A stretch of DNA of 64,000 nucleotides. Origin: Tragulus kanchil (lineage: Eukaryota; Chordata; Mammalia; Artiodactyla; Tragulidae). Below the pieces are notes generated by a model. It saw only the letters and a program-made list of their open reading frames with translations. It made no database searches and was not told the DNA's origin. Both the position numbers and the translations under genes were made by a program. Within the stretch, counting starts at the first letter, position 1; every line of letters starts with the position of its first letter. The stretch spans positions 134,496,854 through 134,560,853 of the forward strand of contig JAIOJX010000031.1 of NCBI GenBank assembly GCA_022376925.1, written 5' to 3'. This document shows, in pieces, positions 1 to 11,435 of this stretch.

Positions 1-126
1 AGAAACTATTTCCAGAAGGGATGGTGGAGTAAGACTGTTAGTTATGCAGGTCATTTCTTGTGTCTCACTTAAGATTTTCTTTCTAAGTTTCTGGAGTTCA
101 TTGTAACTCTTTGTAATTTGTTCTGC

Positions 127-270
127 CCAAGTGGGGCCTAGTGGTTAAGAACATGTATGAATCTGTAGGTCTGGGTTTCAGTCCCGCTTCTCTCATTTAC
201 TTTCAATGTGACACGGGGTTGTGTACCTGAACTCTGTGAGTGTACTACCTTTATTTGAAAATTTGGGGTA
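127..270 (+). repeat. MIR-like old SINE fragment
   Basis: A tRNA-like head (cctagtggttaagaacatg) is followed by a gggtttcagtcccg B-box-like motif and a tail resembling the MIR core. It is diverged, so the family call is tentative. The rest of 1-300 shows no gene. Confidence 0.4.
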
Positions 271-436
271 TTTAGTTCTGTTAGGTAGCATAGAATGTTG
301 CCTGATTTACAGAAAAGAGATCAGACGTTACTTTTTTTTTTGCTGTGCCAAGTGGCAGGCAGGATCTTAGTTCCCTATTCATGGATGGATTCTGTGCCTC
401 CTATGTTACACTTTATATGTTGTTATTTTTTTTTAA

Positions 437-590
437 CTTTTATTTATTTATTTTTGACTCTGCTGGGTCTTTGTTGATGTGTGGGTTTAGCTGCTCTGTG
501 GTATGTGGGATCTTCCTGGATCAGGGATCGAACCTGTGTCTCCTGCATTGGCAGACGGGTTCTTATCCACTGAGCCACAAGGGAAGCCCT
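437..590 (-). repeat. CHR-type tRNA-Glu SINE, 5'-truncated
   Basis: The antisense tRNA-Glu head ends in gggaagccct, with the B box region at gggatcgaacctgtg. A 15-bp perfect target-site duplication, atatgttgttatttt, lies at 415-429 and 591-605, which marks an L1-mobilised insertion. Confidence 0.8.
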
Positions 591-699
591 ATATGTTGTT
601 ATTTTACATTTTGTCCCCTAGAGTGTTGTCTCTGACTCTAGTTAGTAAGTTTTTAAATCATATTCTTTTTTTTCCATAGCAATACATTAAAAATTGTTT

Positions 700-1013
700 A
701 AAATATATATTTATTTTGGCTTCTCTGGTCTTTGTTGCTTCAGGGGCGTTTCTCTACTTGAGGCAAGCAAGGACTACCCTCTAGGTGCAGTGAGTAGACT
801 TCTCATTCCAGTACCTCCTCTTGTTGAGGTGCATCGGCGCTCTGCATGTGCTCAGTAGTTGTGACTCCTGAACTCTAGAGCACAGGATCATCGGTTGTGG
901 CCCACAACCTTAGTTGCTCCAAGCCATGTGGGAACTTCCCAGATCAGGGATCAAATCCAAGTGCCCTGCATTAGCAGGTGGTTTCTTTACCTCTTAGTTA
1001 CAAGGGAGGCCCC
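700..1013 (-). repeat. CHR-2-like SINE
   Basis: Full-length antisense CHR element: the body has the typical tagttgtgactcctgaac and cttagttgctccaagccatg blocks, and the tRNA head ends near gggaggcccc. It is diverged and therefore fairly old. Confidence 0.7.
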
Positions 1014-1267
1014 AAAGTTTGCTCCTTTGTGTATATATGGGTAAGTTAAGGTTGCTATATAGGTAGGGAATTGTTATGGGTTATTGTGTAGGTAGTGAAC
1101 ATTTCATTTCTTGACTTTTTGTTATTTAAGGATGACGGTCTATGTATTACACAGTATAACTGACATGAACCACTTGTTAATGTCATAAAATGCCTGTACT
1201 TCTATCTCCTGATAGATTTATGGGAGGTACTTAGAAGAGTGTTTGGTTTTTTTTAATATTTATTTTG

Positions 1268-1392
1268 GGGAATTTCCTGGTGGTCCAGTAGATAGGATTC
1301 AGCACTTTCACTGCAGTGAGCCTAAGTTTTAATCTATGGTCAGGGAACTAAGATCTCATAAGCCCTGTGGTACAGCACACAGAAAAAAACCA
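1268..1392 (+). repeat. CHR-type SINE, short
   Basis: Sense copy starting gggaatttcctggtggtcca and ending in an A-rich tail. It is diverged from the tRNA-Glu consensus, with no clear TSD. The flanks (1014-1267 and 1393-1444) are AT-rich intron-like DNA with nothing recognisable. Confidence 0.6.
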
Positions 1393-1521
1393 CTGTAATG
1401 AATTCTTTGTTTTCTTAGTGCAGGATTTGTTGGACAGATGTCAGCTGCCATGTACTTTCTGCAGTATTTGTTAGAAGGCTTCTTTTGCATTATTTCCCAT
1501 TGCAGTGTATTACCTGTCAGT

Positions 1522-1741
1522 ACGTGCTTGCTTAGTCACTCAGTGCTATCTGACTCTTTGTGATCTCATGGACTATAGCCTGCCAAGATCCCTAGTGCAT
1601 GGAATTTTTTTTAGGCCAGAATAGTGCAGTGGGTTGCCATTTTCTTCTCCAGGGGATCTTCCCAACCCAGGGTTTGAACCCCACCTTTCCTGTGTCTTCT
1701 GCATTGGCAAGGCAGATTCTTTACATCTGAGTCACGTACGT
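1522..1741 (-). repeat. Bov-tA SINE
   Basis: Antisense Bov-tA: cttgcttagtcactcagtgc, the gactctttgtgatctcatgg block, gtgggttgccattttcttct and ggggatcttcccaaccca are all diagnostic of this ruminant SINE. A second copy lies at 2688-2907 because of tandem duplication D1. Confidence 0.85.
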
Positions 1742-2003
1742 AACACTGTCTGTTCTTTACCATTTAATCATGTATAAGTATGCATAAAGTATGTACAGTC
1801 TCAATTATGAAACAGCAGCATTTACTACCAGTTGAGGTCATGGTGGGAAAATACCCTTTTCTTTGAAAACTGACATGAGTTTGCATAAAATGAATGTTTT
1901 TCCGGTTTTGTCTTTGAAACTAGGCTACCCTAAAATTAATTTGAATTACATGTGATCACACTTTCTGTTTTAAAGTGTTCTATTCCATTAGTGTTCCTTA
2001 TAT

Positions 2004-2324
2004 ATTTTTTTTTTAAATTTTTTTTGGGCAGGGGTCGGGTTGGAGAGGGAGGGGAGCGGGCGGGCCACTTCTATTGGTCTTTCATTTATCTATTTTCATC
2101 CATCTTTGTTCTTTTGGCCCGTGTGGGCCTCCCATCACAGTGGCCTCTGTTGTCACAGAGCACCTGCTCTGGGCGCACGCACTCCAGAGCTCCTCCGGCT
2201 TGGTAATTGGACATATCAGTCCAGCTGCTCCATGGCATGTGTGACCTTCCCAGGCCAGGGATCGAACCGATGCCCCTTGCACTGCTAGGTGGTGTCTTTA
2301 CCCACTGGACCACCAGGGAAGCCC
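2004..2324 (-). repeat. CHR-type tRNA-Glu SINE
   Basis: Antisense element with the conserved internal gtctttcatttatctatttt, the gtgggcctcccatcacagtg block and tRNA-Glu head (accaccagggaagccct). The TSD tgttccttatat lies at 1992-2003 and 2325-2336. The D1 copy is at about 3170-3490. Small ORFs across it are not genes. Confidence 0.88.
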
Positions 2325-3635
2325 TGTTCCTTATATTTTAAAGGTCATCATTGGGAAGATTCATAATTCTCTTCAGGGTCTCTATGACTTTTGGTGTATG
2401 TTCAATATGAAAATCTTTTATTTATGAATTGTGATTAATAAGATACCTGTGGTTCTTTATATCTTGTAGATACATCTCACATACATATGATCAAGAAATT
2501 ACAGTCAGAAGGAAACAGTAGTAAAGGAGAAATTTTTCTAACAGTGATGTTTAACAAATCGAAGACCAGGAAACAGTAGTAAAGGATGAAATTTTTCTAA
2601 GATGTTAAGACTGCCATGTACTTTCTGCCAGTATTTGTTAGAAGGCTTTTTCTGCATTATTTCCCATTGCAGTGTATTACCTGTCAGTACGTGCTTGCTT
2701 AGTCACTCAGTGCTATCTGACTCTTTGTGATCTCATGGACTATAGCCTGCCAAGATCCCTAGTGCATGGAATTTTTTTTAGGCCAGAATAGTGCAGTGGG
2801 TTGCCATTTTCTTCTCCAGGGGATCTTCCCAACCCAGGGTTTGAACCCCACCTTTCCTGTGTCTTCTGCATTGGCAAGGCAGATTCTTTACATCTGAGTC
2901 ACGTACGTAACACTGTCTGTTCTTTACCATTTAATCATGTATAAGTATGCATAAAGTATGTACAGTCTCAATTATGAAACAGCAGCATTTACTACCAGTT
3001 GAGGTCATGGTGGGAAAATACCCTTTTCTTTGAAAACTGACATGAGTTTGCATAAAATGAATGTTTTTCCGGTTTTGTCTTTGAAACTAGGCTACCCTAA
3101 AATTAATTTGAATTACATGTGATCACACTTTCTGTTTTAAAGTGTTCTATTCCATTAGTGTTCCTTATATATTTTTTTTTTAAATTTTTTTTGGGGGGGG
3201 GTAGGTTGGGGAGGGAGGGGGGCAGGCAGGCCACTTCTATTGGTCTTTCATTTATCTATTTTCATCCATCTTTGTTCTTTTGGCCCGTGTGGGCCTCCCA
3301 TCACAGTGGCCTCTGTTGTCACAGAGCACCTGCTCTGGGCGCACGCACTCCAGAGCTCCTCCGGCTTGGTAATTGGACATATCAGTCCAGCTGCTCCATG
3401 GCATGTGTGACCTTCCCAGGCCAGGGATCGAACCGATGCCCCTTGCACTGCTAGGTGGTGTCTTTACCCACTGGACCACCAGGGAAGCCCTGTTCCTTAT
3501 ATTTTAAAGGTCATCATTGGGAAGATTCATAATTCTCTTCAGGGTCTCTATGACTTTTGGTGTATGTTCAATATGAAAATCTTTTATTTATGAATTGTGA
3601 TTAATAAGATACCTGTGGTTCTTTATATCTTGTAG

Positions 3636-6318
3636 ATACATCTCACATACATATGATCAAGAAATTACAGTCAGAAGGAAACAGTAGTAAAGGAGAAATT
3701 TTTCTAACAGTGATGTTTGGAAGAGCGGAAAGCCATGAAATCAAAGATTTTTTCCTAAGAAAGATCCAGGAAAATATACATGATTTTGAGTATCTATGGA
3801 CAGATGATGAAACAGATGACAAAGGAATGTCTATCACACATAACAGAAATCTCACTGATGAAAGAGATCACCATAGTGGAATTGATGCAGGAAATCAGCC
3901 TGCTGATAGGCATGGATCAGGTTTTCAGGATAAATTGCATTTCTTTCTATCTGAAGGGACAGTTTTTGAAATTAGTCAAGTTGTGATGAATATCAACAGA
4001 AGCACCTCAGCTTTACCACCTCAGAGAACATGCAGTGTCCACAAAAGTGTTTCTCTTAAACATGAGCGTGCTGTTGTGTATTCTTCAAAACTGGCACCAG
4101 ACCAGGAAGCACACGACAATAGACCTTACAAATGTAAGGAGTGTGGCATAACCTTTCTTCAGGACTCAGAACTCACTAGACATCAAAGAATTCACACAGG
4201 AGGAAAACCATATAAATGTGATGTATGTGGAAAGACATTTGCTCAAAATGCAAGCCTTGCAGTTCATTGGAGAAATCATACTGGAGAGAAGCCATATAAG
4301 TGTGATGTATGTGGCCGTTGCTTTAAACAAAATGCACACCTTCAAAATCATCAGCGAATTCATACTGGAGAGAAACCATATAAATGTGATGTATGTGGCA
4401 AGGCCTTTAGTGTAAATGCAAGCCTTGCAGTTCATCGGGGAATTCATACTGGACGGAAACCATATAAATGTGATGTATGTGGCAAGGCCTTTCACCAAAC
4501 TGCAAAACTTGCATTTCATCGGCGAATTCATACTGGAGAGAAACCATATAAATGTGATGTATGTGGCCGTTGCTTTAAACAAAATGCACACCTTCAAAAT
4601 CATCAGCGAATTCATACTGGAGAGAAACCATATAAATGTGATGTATGTGGCAAGGCCTTTAGTGTAAATGCAAGCCTTGCAGTTCATCGGGGAATTCATA
4701 CTGGACGGAAACCATATAAATGTGATGTATGTGGCAAGGCCTTTCACCAAACTGCAAAACTTGCATTTCATCGGCGAATTCATACTGGAGAGAAACCATA
4801 TAAATGTGATATATGTGGCAAGTCTTTTCGTGTAAATACAACCCTTGCAGTTCATCGGCGAATTCATACTGGAGAGAAACCATATAAATGTGATGTATGT
4901 GGTAAGGCCTTTTGTCAAACTGCAAACCTTGCAGTTCATCGGAGAATTCATACTGGAGAGAAACCTTACAAATGTAACAGTTGTGACAAACGTTTTAGCG
5001 CACGCTCATCCTTAACTCGCCATCAGGCAGTTCATACGGGAGAGAATGCATATAAATGCAGTTTATGTGGCAAAGTCTTCAGTTTCAGGTCTTACTTTAT
5101 ACTTCATCAGAGAACTCATACTGGAGAGAAACCGTATAAGTGTGATGTATGTGGCAGATGCTTTACTCGAAACGCACAACTTGGAATTCATCGGAGAATT
5201 CATTTTGAAGAGAAACCATATAAATGTGATGTATGTTGCAAAGCATTTAATGAAACTTCAAAACTTGAAATTCATCGGAGAATTCATAATGGAGAGAAAC
5301 CATATAAATGTGATATATGTGGCAAGGCTTTTAATCATACTGGAAACCTTGCAGGTCATCAAGAGTTCATACTGGAGAGAAACCATATAAGTGTGATGTA
5401 TGTGGCCGATGCTTTACTCGAATCACACAACTTAGAATTCATTGGCGAGTTCATACTGGAGAGAAACCATATAAATGCGATGTATGTGGCAAGACCTTTC
5501 GTGTAAGTACAACCCTTACGGTTCATCGGAGAGTTCATACTGGAGAGAAACCATATAAGTGTGATGTATGTGGCCGATGCTTTACTCGAATCACACAACT
5601 TAGAATTCATTGGCGAGTTCATACTGGAGAAAAACCATATAAATGTGACGTATGTTGCAAAGCATTTAATGAAACTTCAAAACTTGAAATTCATCGGAGA
5701 ATTCATAATGGAGAGAAACCATATAAATGTGATATATGTGGCAAGGCTTTTAATCATACTGGAAACCTTGCAGGTCATCGAAGAGTTCATACTGGAGAGA
5801 AACCATATAAGTGTGATGTATGTGGCCGATGCTTTACTCGAATCACACAACTTAGAATTCATTGGCGAGTTCATACTGGAGAGAAACCATATAAATGCGA
5901 TGTATGTGGCAAGACCTTTCGTGTAAGTACAACCCTTACGGTTCATCGGAGAGTTCATACTGGAGAGAAACCATATAAGTGTGATGTATGTGGCCGATGC
6001 TTTACTCGAATCACACAACTTAGAATTCATTGGCGAGTTCATACTGGAGAAAAACCATATAAATGTGACGTATGTGGCAAGACCTTTCGTGTAAGTACAG
6101 CTCTTGCAGTTCATCGGAGAATTCATACTGGAGACAAACCGTATAAATGCGATGTGTGTGGCAGGGTATTTCGTGTAAATTCGGGCCTTGCAGTTCATCG
6201 GAGAATACATACTGGAGAGAAACCATATAAATGTGATGTCTGTGGCAAGGCCTTTAGTGTAAGTACAGCCCTTGCAGTGCATCGGAGAACTCATACTGGA
6301 GAGAAACTGAAAGGATGA
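3636..6318 (+). CDS. KRAB-type C2H2 zinc-finger protein, terminal exon with one frameshift (unit A)
   Basis: Terminal exon of a KZNF gene; the product should be a nuclear DNA-binding repressor. An acceptor (ttatatcttgtag) ends at 3635, and the exon opens with two bases of a split codon, matching the phase left by a 127-nt KRAB-A exon. A ~163-codon linker (3638-4126, with AESHEIKDFF and IQENIHDFEY) resembles the human ZNF845/ZNF765 linker. Then come 26 C2H2 fingers at exact 84-nt spacing: fingers 1-15 from 4127 and 16-26 from 5386, joined by TGEKP linkers. A base is missing at 5360/5361 (catcaagag here, catcgaagag in the sister finger at 5780), so frame from ATG 3653 ends at 5506. Eleven perfect fingers remain open in the shifted frame to a TGA at 6316-6318, which lies in LTR sequence. 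The upstream exons are outside the window. The frameshift may be a sequence error. Confidence 0.88.
4311..4814 (+). repeat. Identical three-finger tandem duplication in the finger array
   Basis: 4311-4562 and 4563-4814 are 252-bp (3 x 84) direct copies that read as identical except at the very last codon. They encode fingers with helices FKQNAHLQNH, FSVNASLAVH and FHQTAKLAFH. The copy number is a whole number of fingers, as expected of unequal exchange inside KZNF arrays. Confidence 0.9.
5222..6060 (+). repeat. Five-finger tandem duplication carrying the frameshift
   Basis: 5222-5640 recurs at 5641-6060. The second copy is 420 bp (5 x 84); the first is 419 because of the missing base in finger 15. 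The two are otherwise nearly identical. Within each copy the FTRITQLRIH finger occurs twice, so this helix appears four times in the array. Confidence 0.88.
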
Positions 6319-6870
6319 ATGGCAGACTTGGTAAGGAGGCTAGCGGTTTCCAAGGGGGAGGAGGAAGAGGCGGGGAACAAACGTTTTTTAGCCTGAATGT
6401 TTGCCATGATAAGGATCTGTTCTACTGGAAATTAACTTTCCTAAAACCCAGAATTACTCTTAGTGTCTTCTGGGTACAAACTATCTTTGCATTGGAATGT
6501 CTCAGTTACCTTTATTGCTTTATGGAAGCAAACTATTTTTGCTTTGGTATGTTTCATCCAGTCTTGACGTCCAGAGACCATTCTCTGGCTAATCTTATGT
6601 TAATGTTGTGGGAGTGGGTCTAATAAGACTTTTACAACCTTGTTAATAACCAACTGAAAAAGTATAAAATGTCCCACCTAAACTAGCTGCTCGGGATACT
6701 CTCCTACCTGCTTCCAGTGCCTTTTGCTGGAAGCTTTCTCTATCCCTTTTTTCTTTAATAAAGCTTTTGCTGCATGAAACTCTGAGTGACCAAAGCCATG
6801 TCTTTTGATTCCGAAGTGAAATTTTCTCCTTTGGAGGTCACGAATCTGACAGCATTCACCATAAGCTATC
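6307..6870 (+). mobile_element. ERV solo LTR truncating the finger exon
   Basis: Finger periodicity stops inside the linker of finger 26 at about 6306. The following sequence has LTR anatomy: a TATA box (tataaaatg, 6663), an AATAAA signal (6757) and a U5-like end near 6870. Decayed finger coding resumes further downstream, so the LTR was inserted into the exon. I could not find a clean TSD, so both ends are approximate. Second copy about 7387-7950 (D2). Confidence 0.65.
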
Positions 6871-6967
6871 TACGGTCATGTGTTAGAAACCTTGCAAATG
6901 TTAACAGTCATGAGTGGACAGTCATTCTGAACTCACCTTCAGGCAGCTTATACAGGAGAGAAAGCAT

Positions 6968-7134
6968 CAGTTCAGTTCAGTTCAGTTCCTCAATTGTGTC
7001 TGACTCTTTGCGACCTCTTGGACCACAGCACTTCAGGCTTCCCTGTCCTTCACTATCTCCTGGAGCTTGCTCAAATTCATGTCCATTGAATTGGAAATGC
7101 CATCCAACCGTCTCATCCTCTGTCGTCATCTAAA
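6968..7134 (-). repeat. BovB 3'-end fragment (antisense)
   Basis: The stretch from ttcagttcagttcagttcc through gtctgactctttgcgacctc to catccaaccgtctcatcctc is the reverse complement of the BovB/Bov-A 3' end. D2 copy at 8048-8214. Confidence 0.8.
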
Positions 7135-7138
7135 AGTC

Positions 7139-9131
7139 AGTAGTACAGGGAAAACTTACAGATGTGGTGAATGCAGTAAAGTGTTATCAACTTTCTGACC
7201 TTCAGAAAAGTCAAACTGTAGGAAGACCACACAAATGTGGTATGGCTAAGCTTTGATTCTGTGTTCTGACCTAACAAACCGTTAAGCAATTAATTCTGAA
7301 TTGAAATCTTACCCGTATAGTGCATGTGGTAAGTGTTTTAGGAAACACAGATTGCAGTGCATCGGAGAACTCATACTGGAGAGAAACTGAAAGGATGAAT
7401 GGCAGACTTGGTAAGGAGGCTAGCGGTTTCCAAGGGGGAGGAGGAAGAGGCGGGGAACAAACGTTTTTTAGCCTGAATGTTTGCCATGATAAGGATCTGT
7501 TCTACTGGAAATTAACTTTCCTAAAACCCAGAATTACTCTTAGTGTCTTCTGGGTACAAACTATCTTTGCATTGGAATGTCTCAGTTACCTTTATTGCTT
7601 TATGGAAGCAAACTATTTTTGCTTTGGTATGTTTCATCCAGTCTTGACGTCCAGAGACCATTCTCTGGCTAATCTTATGTTAATGTTGTGGGAGTGGGTC
7701 TAATAAGACTTTTACAACCTTGTTAATAACCAACTGAAAAAGTATAAAATGTCCCACCTAAACTAGCTGCTCGGGATACTCTCCTACCTGCTTCCAGTGC
7801 CTTTTGCTGGAAGCTTTCTCTATCCCTTTTTTCTTTAATAAAGCTTTTGCTGCATGAAACTCTGAGTGACCATAGCCATGTCTTTTGATTCCGCAGTGCA
7901 ATTTTCTCCTTTGGAGGTCACGAATCTGACAGCATTCACCATAAGCTATCTACGGTCATGTGTTAGAAACCTTGCAAATGTTAACAGTCATGAGTGGACA
8001 GTCATTCTGAACTCACCTTCAGGCAGCTTATACAGGAGAGAAAGCATCAGTTCAGTTCAGTTCAGTTCCTCAATTGTGTCTGACTCTTTGCGACCTCTTG
8101 GACCACAGCACTTCAGGCTTCCCTGTCCTTCACTATCTCCTGGAGCTTGCTCAAATTCATGTCCATTGAATTGGAAATGCCATCCAACCGTCTCATCCTC
8201 TGTCGTCATCTAAAAGTCAGTAGTACAGGGAAAACTTACAGATGTGGTGAATGCAGTAAAGTGTTATCAACTTTCTGACCTTCAGAAAAGTCAAACTGTA
8301 GGAAGACCACACAAATGTGGTATGGCTAAGCTTTGATTCTGTGTTCTGACCTAACAAACCGTTAAGCAATTAATTCTGAATTGAAATCTTACCCGTATAG
8401 TGCATGTGGTAAGTGTTTTGGAAGGCATTCAGTTTTTTACAAAACATGAGGAAATTCATACTGGCAAGAAGCTATACATTTAGCACACACATTGGAAGGA
8501 ACCATATCATGTGTGTGGCCAGGGCTTCAGTAACAGGCCTCATTCACATCATCAGAGAGTTCATAATGCAGAGAAACCTTACAAATGTAAGAGTGTGGCA
8601 AATCCTTCAGGTGGCATTCAGGCCTAAGAAGACATCAGGTGATCCATACTCCAGAGACCTTCCACATGGAATCAGTGTGGCCAGGCTTTTGTCAAGTGTT
8701 TACATCTTAGGCTTCTCGAGAATATTCATAGTAGATAGGAGCTATATCCAAATAACGAGTGTGTCAGGGCTTTTAGACAGCAGTCTCAAGTCAGGATTCA
8801 GTAAAGAAGTCATTCTGGAGAGAAAATGAACAAGTGACATGAGTGTGCAAAGGAATCAATAAGATGATGGGGCTGACTTTGTTAGATGTGGTTTATTCAT
8901 ATCCCTCTTTCCTGGGAAAACAGAGATACTAAAATATCAAATTTAGTGGTGGGTGAATTACGGTCAGCGAGGGACAGAAAAATGTAAAACTACAACATGA
9001 CTCATCATGCTCATTAAGTTAAGGCTGCCCTTCCGTAGCTAGGCCACTGTGGGTTACAGGACTGAATGCTGTACCATCTCACTTTGAAAAGATCAGGCTG
9101 GATGTTAAGGCACTTGGGCTTTTGAGGGCAG
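7139..9131 (+). pseudogene. Decayed finger tail and 3' flank of unit A
   Basis: Degenerate C2H2 remnants are recognisable: TYRCGECSKV near 7160, YSACGKCFG near 8396, GQGFSNRPHSHHQRVHNAEK near 8515 and NQCGQAFVKCLHL near 8680, all broken by stops and frameshifts. A non-coding stretch (8855-9131) follows and is clearly similar to 43160-43430, the flank of unit B, so both descend from one ancestral KZNF 3' end. This is the original distal part of the array, cut off by the LTR at 6307. Partial copies recur through D2 and D3. Confidence 0.72.
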
Positions 9132-10607
9132 GAGAGTTAACAGGTTACTGTGGACTGATTATGTGGGTGAAATAGTACCCAGGAAAGTGGTGGTCATTTT
9201 CTCCCAATTTAGAATGTACATCATATGATGGGAATTTTTTGTTTGTTTTATAAAGTATGAATTTCATACCTTCAGCCCCAACATTTTTATTCTTGTTAGT
9301 TCGCAGTCACCCACTGAAACAAGGTGGAACCCAACCCAAATTTTGGTTTGGATATTGAGGCAGATGAAGCCATATGCTTAAGTGTTACGAGTAGGCTTGT
9401 TAACTGCTGAGGATTTCCATGGATAGCAGGGAAGGCTTCCAGGCCTTCAGAAAAGTCAAACTGTAGGAAGACCACACAAATGTGGTATGGCTAAGCTTTG
9501 ATTCTGTGTTCTGACCTAACAAACCGTTAAGCAATTAATTCTGAATTGAAATCTTACCCGTATAGTGCATGTGGTAAGTGTTTTGGAAGGCATTCAGTTT
9601 TTTACAAAACATGAGGAAATTCATACTGGCAAGAAGCTATACATTTAGCACACACATTGGAAGGAACCATATCATGTGTGTGGCCAGGGCTTCAGTAACA
9701 GGCCTCATTCACATCATCAGAGAGTTCATAATGCAGAGAAACCTTACAAATGTAAGAGTGTGGCAAATCCTTCAGGTGGCATTCAGGCCTAAGAAGACAT
9801 CAGGTGATCCATACTCCAGAGACCTTCCACATGGAATCAGTGTGGCCAGGCTTTTGTCAAGTGTTTACATCTTAGGCTTCTCGAGAATATTCATAGTAGA
9901 TAGGAGCTATATCCAAATAACGAGTGTGTCAGGGCTTTTAGACAGCAGTCTCAAGTCAGGATTCAGTAAAGAAGTCATTCTGGAGAAAATGAACAAGTGA
10001 CATGAGTGTGCAAAGGAATCAATAAGATGATGGGGCTGACTTTGTTAGATGTGGTTTATTCATATCCCTCTTTCCTGGGAAAACAGAGATACTAAAATAT
10101 CAAATTTAGTGGTGGGTGAATTACGGTCAGCGAGGGACAAAAAAATGTAAAACTACAACATGACTCATCATGCTCATTAAGTTAAGGCTGCCCTTCCGTA
10201 GCTAGGCCACTGTGGGTTACAGGACTGAATGCTGTACCATCTCACTTTGAAAAGATCAGGCTGGATGTTAAGGCACTTGGGCTTTTGAGGGCAGGAGAGT
10301 TAACAGGTTACTGTGGACTGATTATGTGGGTGAAATAGTACCCAGGAAAGTGGTGGTCATTTTCTCCCAATTTAGAATGTACATCATATGATGGGAATTT
10401 TTTGTTTGTTTTATAAAGTATGAATTTCATACCTTCAGCCCCAACATTTTTATTCTTGTTAGTTCGCAGTCACCCACTGAAACAAGGTGGAACCCAACCC
10501 AAATTTTGGTTTGGATATTGAGGCAGATGAAGCCATATGCTTAAGTGTTACGAGTAGGCTTGTTAACTGCTGAGGATTTCCATGGATAGCAGGGAAGGCT
10601 TCCAGGC
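8279..10607. repeat. D3: ~1.16 kb direct tandem duplication
   Basis: 8279-9443 is followed directly by its copy 9444-10607 (offset 1165, falling to 1163 after gagaga/gaga at 8819 versus 9984). It overlaps the second copy of D2, so 8279-8419 exists three times. Confidence 0.93.
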
Positions 10608-10945
10608 TATTGGGGGAAAAAAAGCTCTGACTGTCTTGGAGTGTTCAGATGATTACTGGATGACAAGGAGGGAAAGGCACCACTCCTGATGCACTTAAGT
10701 TGGTATCAAAAGAAGGAAGCCTTAGCCTTTTTTTCTCAGGTGCCCAGAAAGGCAGCACAGGAAGTGGTGGTTAAAGTCTAAAGGTTTCAGTAGTCAAACA
10801 TAGAAAAAACACACAGTGAGACTGTTTAACAAACACTGAATCTTTCCTTATGCTTATGAATTTATTACATTCCTTTTCCTGCTGTACACATTGTACTATA
10901 TGGTGGTCGACGATGTTAGTAAAGTACTATTTACTAAACAGATAA
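10608..10945. other. No recognisable feature
   Basis: Unique AT-rich intergenic sequence. I see no ORF, repeat head or exon signature. Confidence 0.5.
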
Positions 10946-11256
10946 ATTGCTTCCCTTGTTGCTCAGCTGATAAAGAATATGCCTGCAATGCAGGGGACCC
11001 CAGTTCGATTCCTGAGTCAGGAAGATCCCCTGGAGAAGGGATAGGCTATCTACTCCAGTATTCTTGGGCTTCCCTAGTGGCTCAGACAGTAGAGAATCCA
11101 CCTGCAATGCAGGAGATCTGGGTTATAATCCCTGGGTTGGAAAGATCCCCTGGAGAAAGGAAAAGCTACCCACTCCAGTATGCTTGCCTGGAGAATTCCA
11201 TGGCTCATCCATGGGTTGCAAAGAGTTGGACAGACAGAGTAACTTTCACTTTCAAA
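10946..11256 (+). repeat. Bov-tA SINE, dimeric
   Basis: A tRNA-derived head (10950-11065) is followed by a second, fuller unit (11068-11256) that ends gttgcaaagagttggacaga / gtaactttcactttc, the Bov-tA tail. The flanking acagataaattgc occurs on both sides (10938 and 11257), giving a TSD of about 13 bp. Confidence 0.88.
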
Positions 11257-11435
11257 CAGATAAATTGCTATTTACTATCTATTGCCTAAGACATTTTTAT
11301 ACTAGCTTAGTGAACACATGTTGGAAATATTTGTTAGGCAATAAATACTAGGTAGAAATCCAGTTTTCCAGAGGATATTAATGTGTTGCTGCCACATTAT
11401 AGAATTAAGGAATACACCCCATGGTTCACTGTCAG

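Larger units (their letters stand above)
1445..3718. repeat. D1: ~1.1 kb direct tandem duplication
   Basis: 1445-2552 recurs at 2611-3718 (offset 1166). It carries a Bov-tA, a CHR SINE and the start of the zinc-finger exon. The 58-base filler 2553-2610 contains a garbled version of 2513-2550 (aggaaacagtagtaaagg then an error-filled continuation). Homopolymers differ between copies near 2020 and 3186. The first copy's exon start (splice acceptor ending 2469) is therefore not an independent exon. Confidence 0.93.
6272..8419. repeat. D2: ~1.08 kb direct tandem duplication
   Basis: 6272-7339 recurs at 7352-8419 with a constant offset of 1080. I see about three substitutions, near 6793-6815. The copy holds the last few bases of the finger array, the LTR, a BovB piece and decayed finger DNA. 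Filler 7340-7351 resembles a degraded ggaaggcattcag. Confidence 0.93.

Noticed and set aside
2470..2552. A second, upstream zinc-finger terminal exon
   Set aside because: It is the truncated D1 copy of the exon at 3636 and breaks off in junction filler.
4166..4951. 261-codon minus-strand ORF of repeated SSMNSPMNCK-like units
   Set aside because: It is the reverse-strand shadow of the 84-nt finger repeats; the regularity comes from the sense coding sequence.
4127..6306. CRISPR-like or satellite repeat array with 84-bp period
   Set aside because: The repeats code for C2H2 fingers with conserved Cys and His spacing; there are no spacers.
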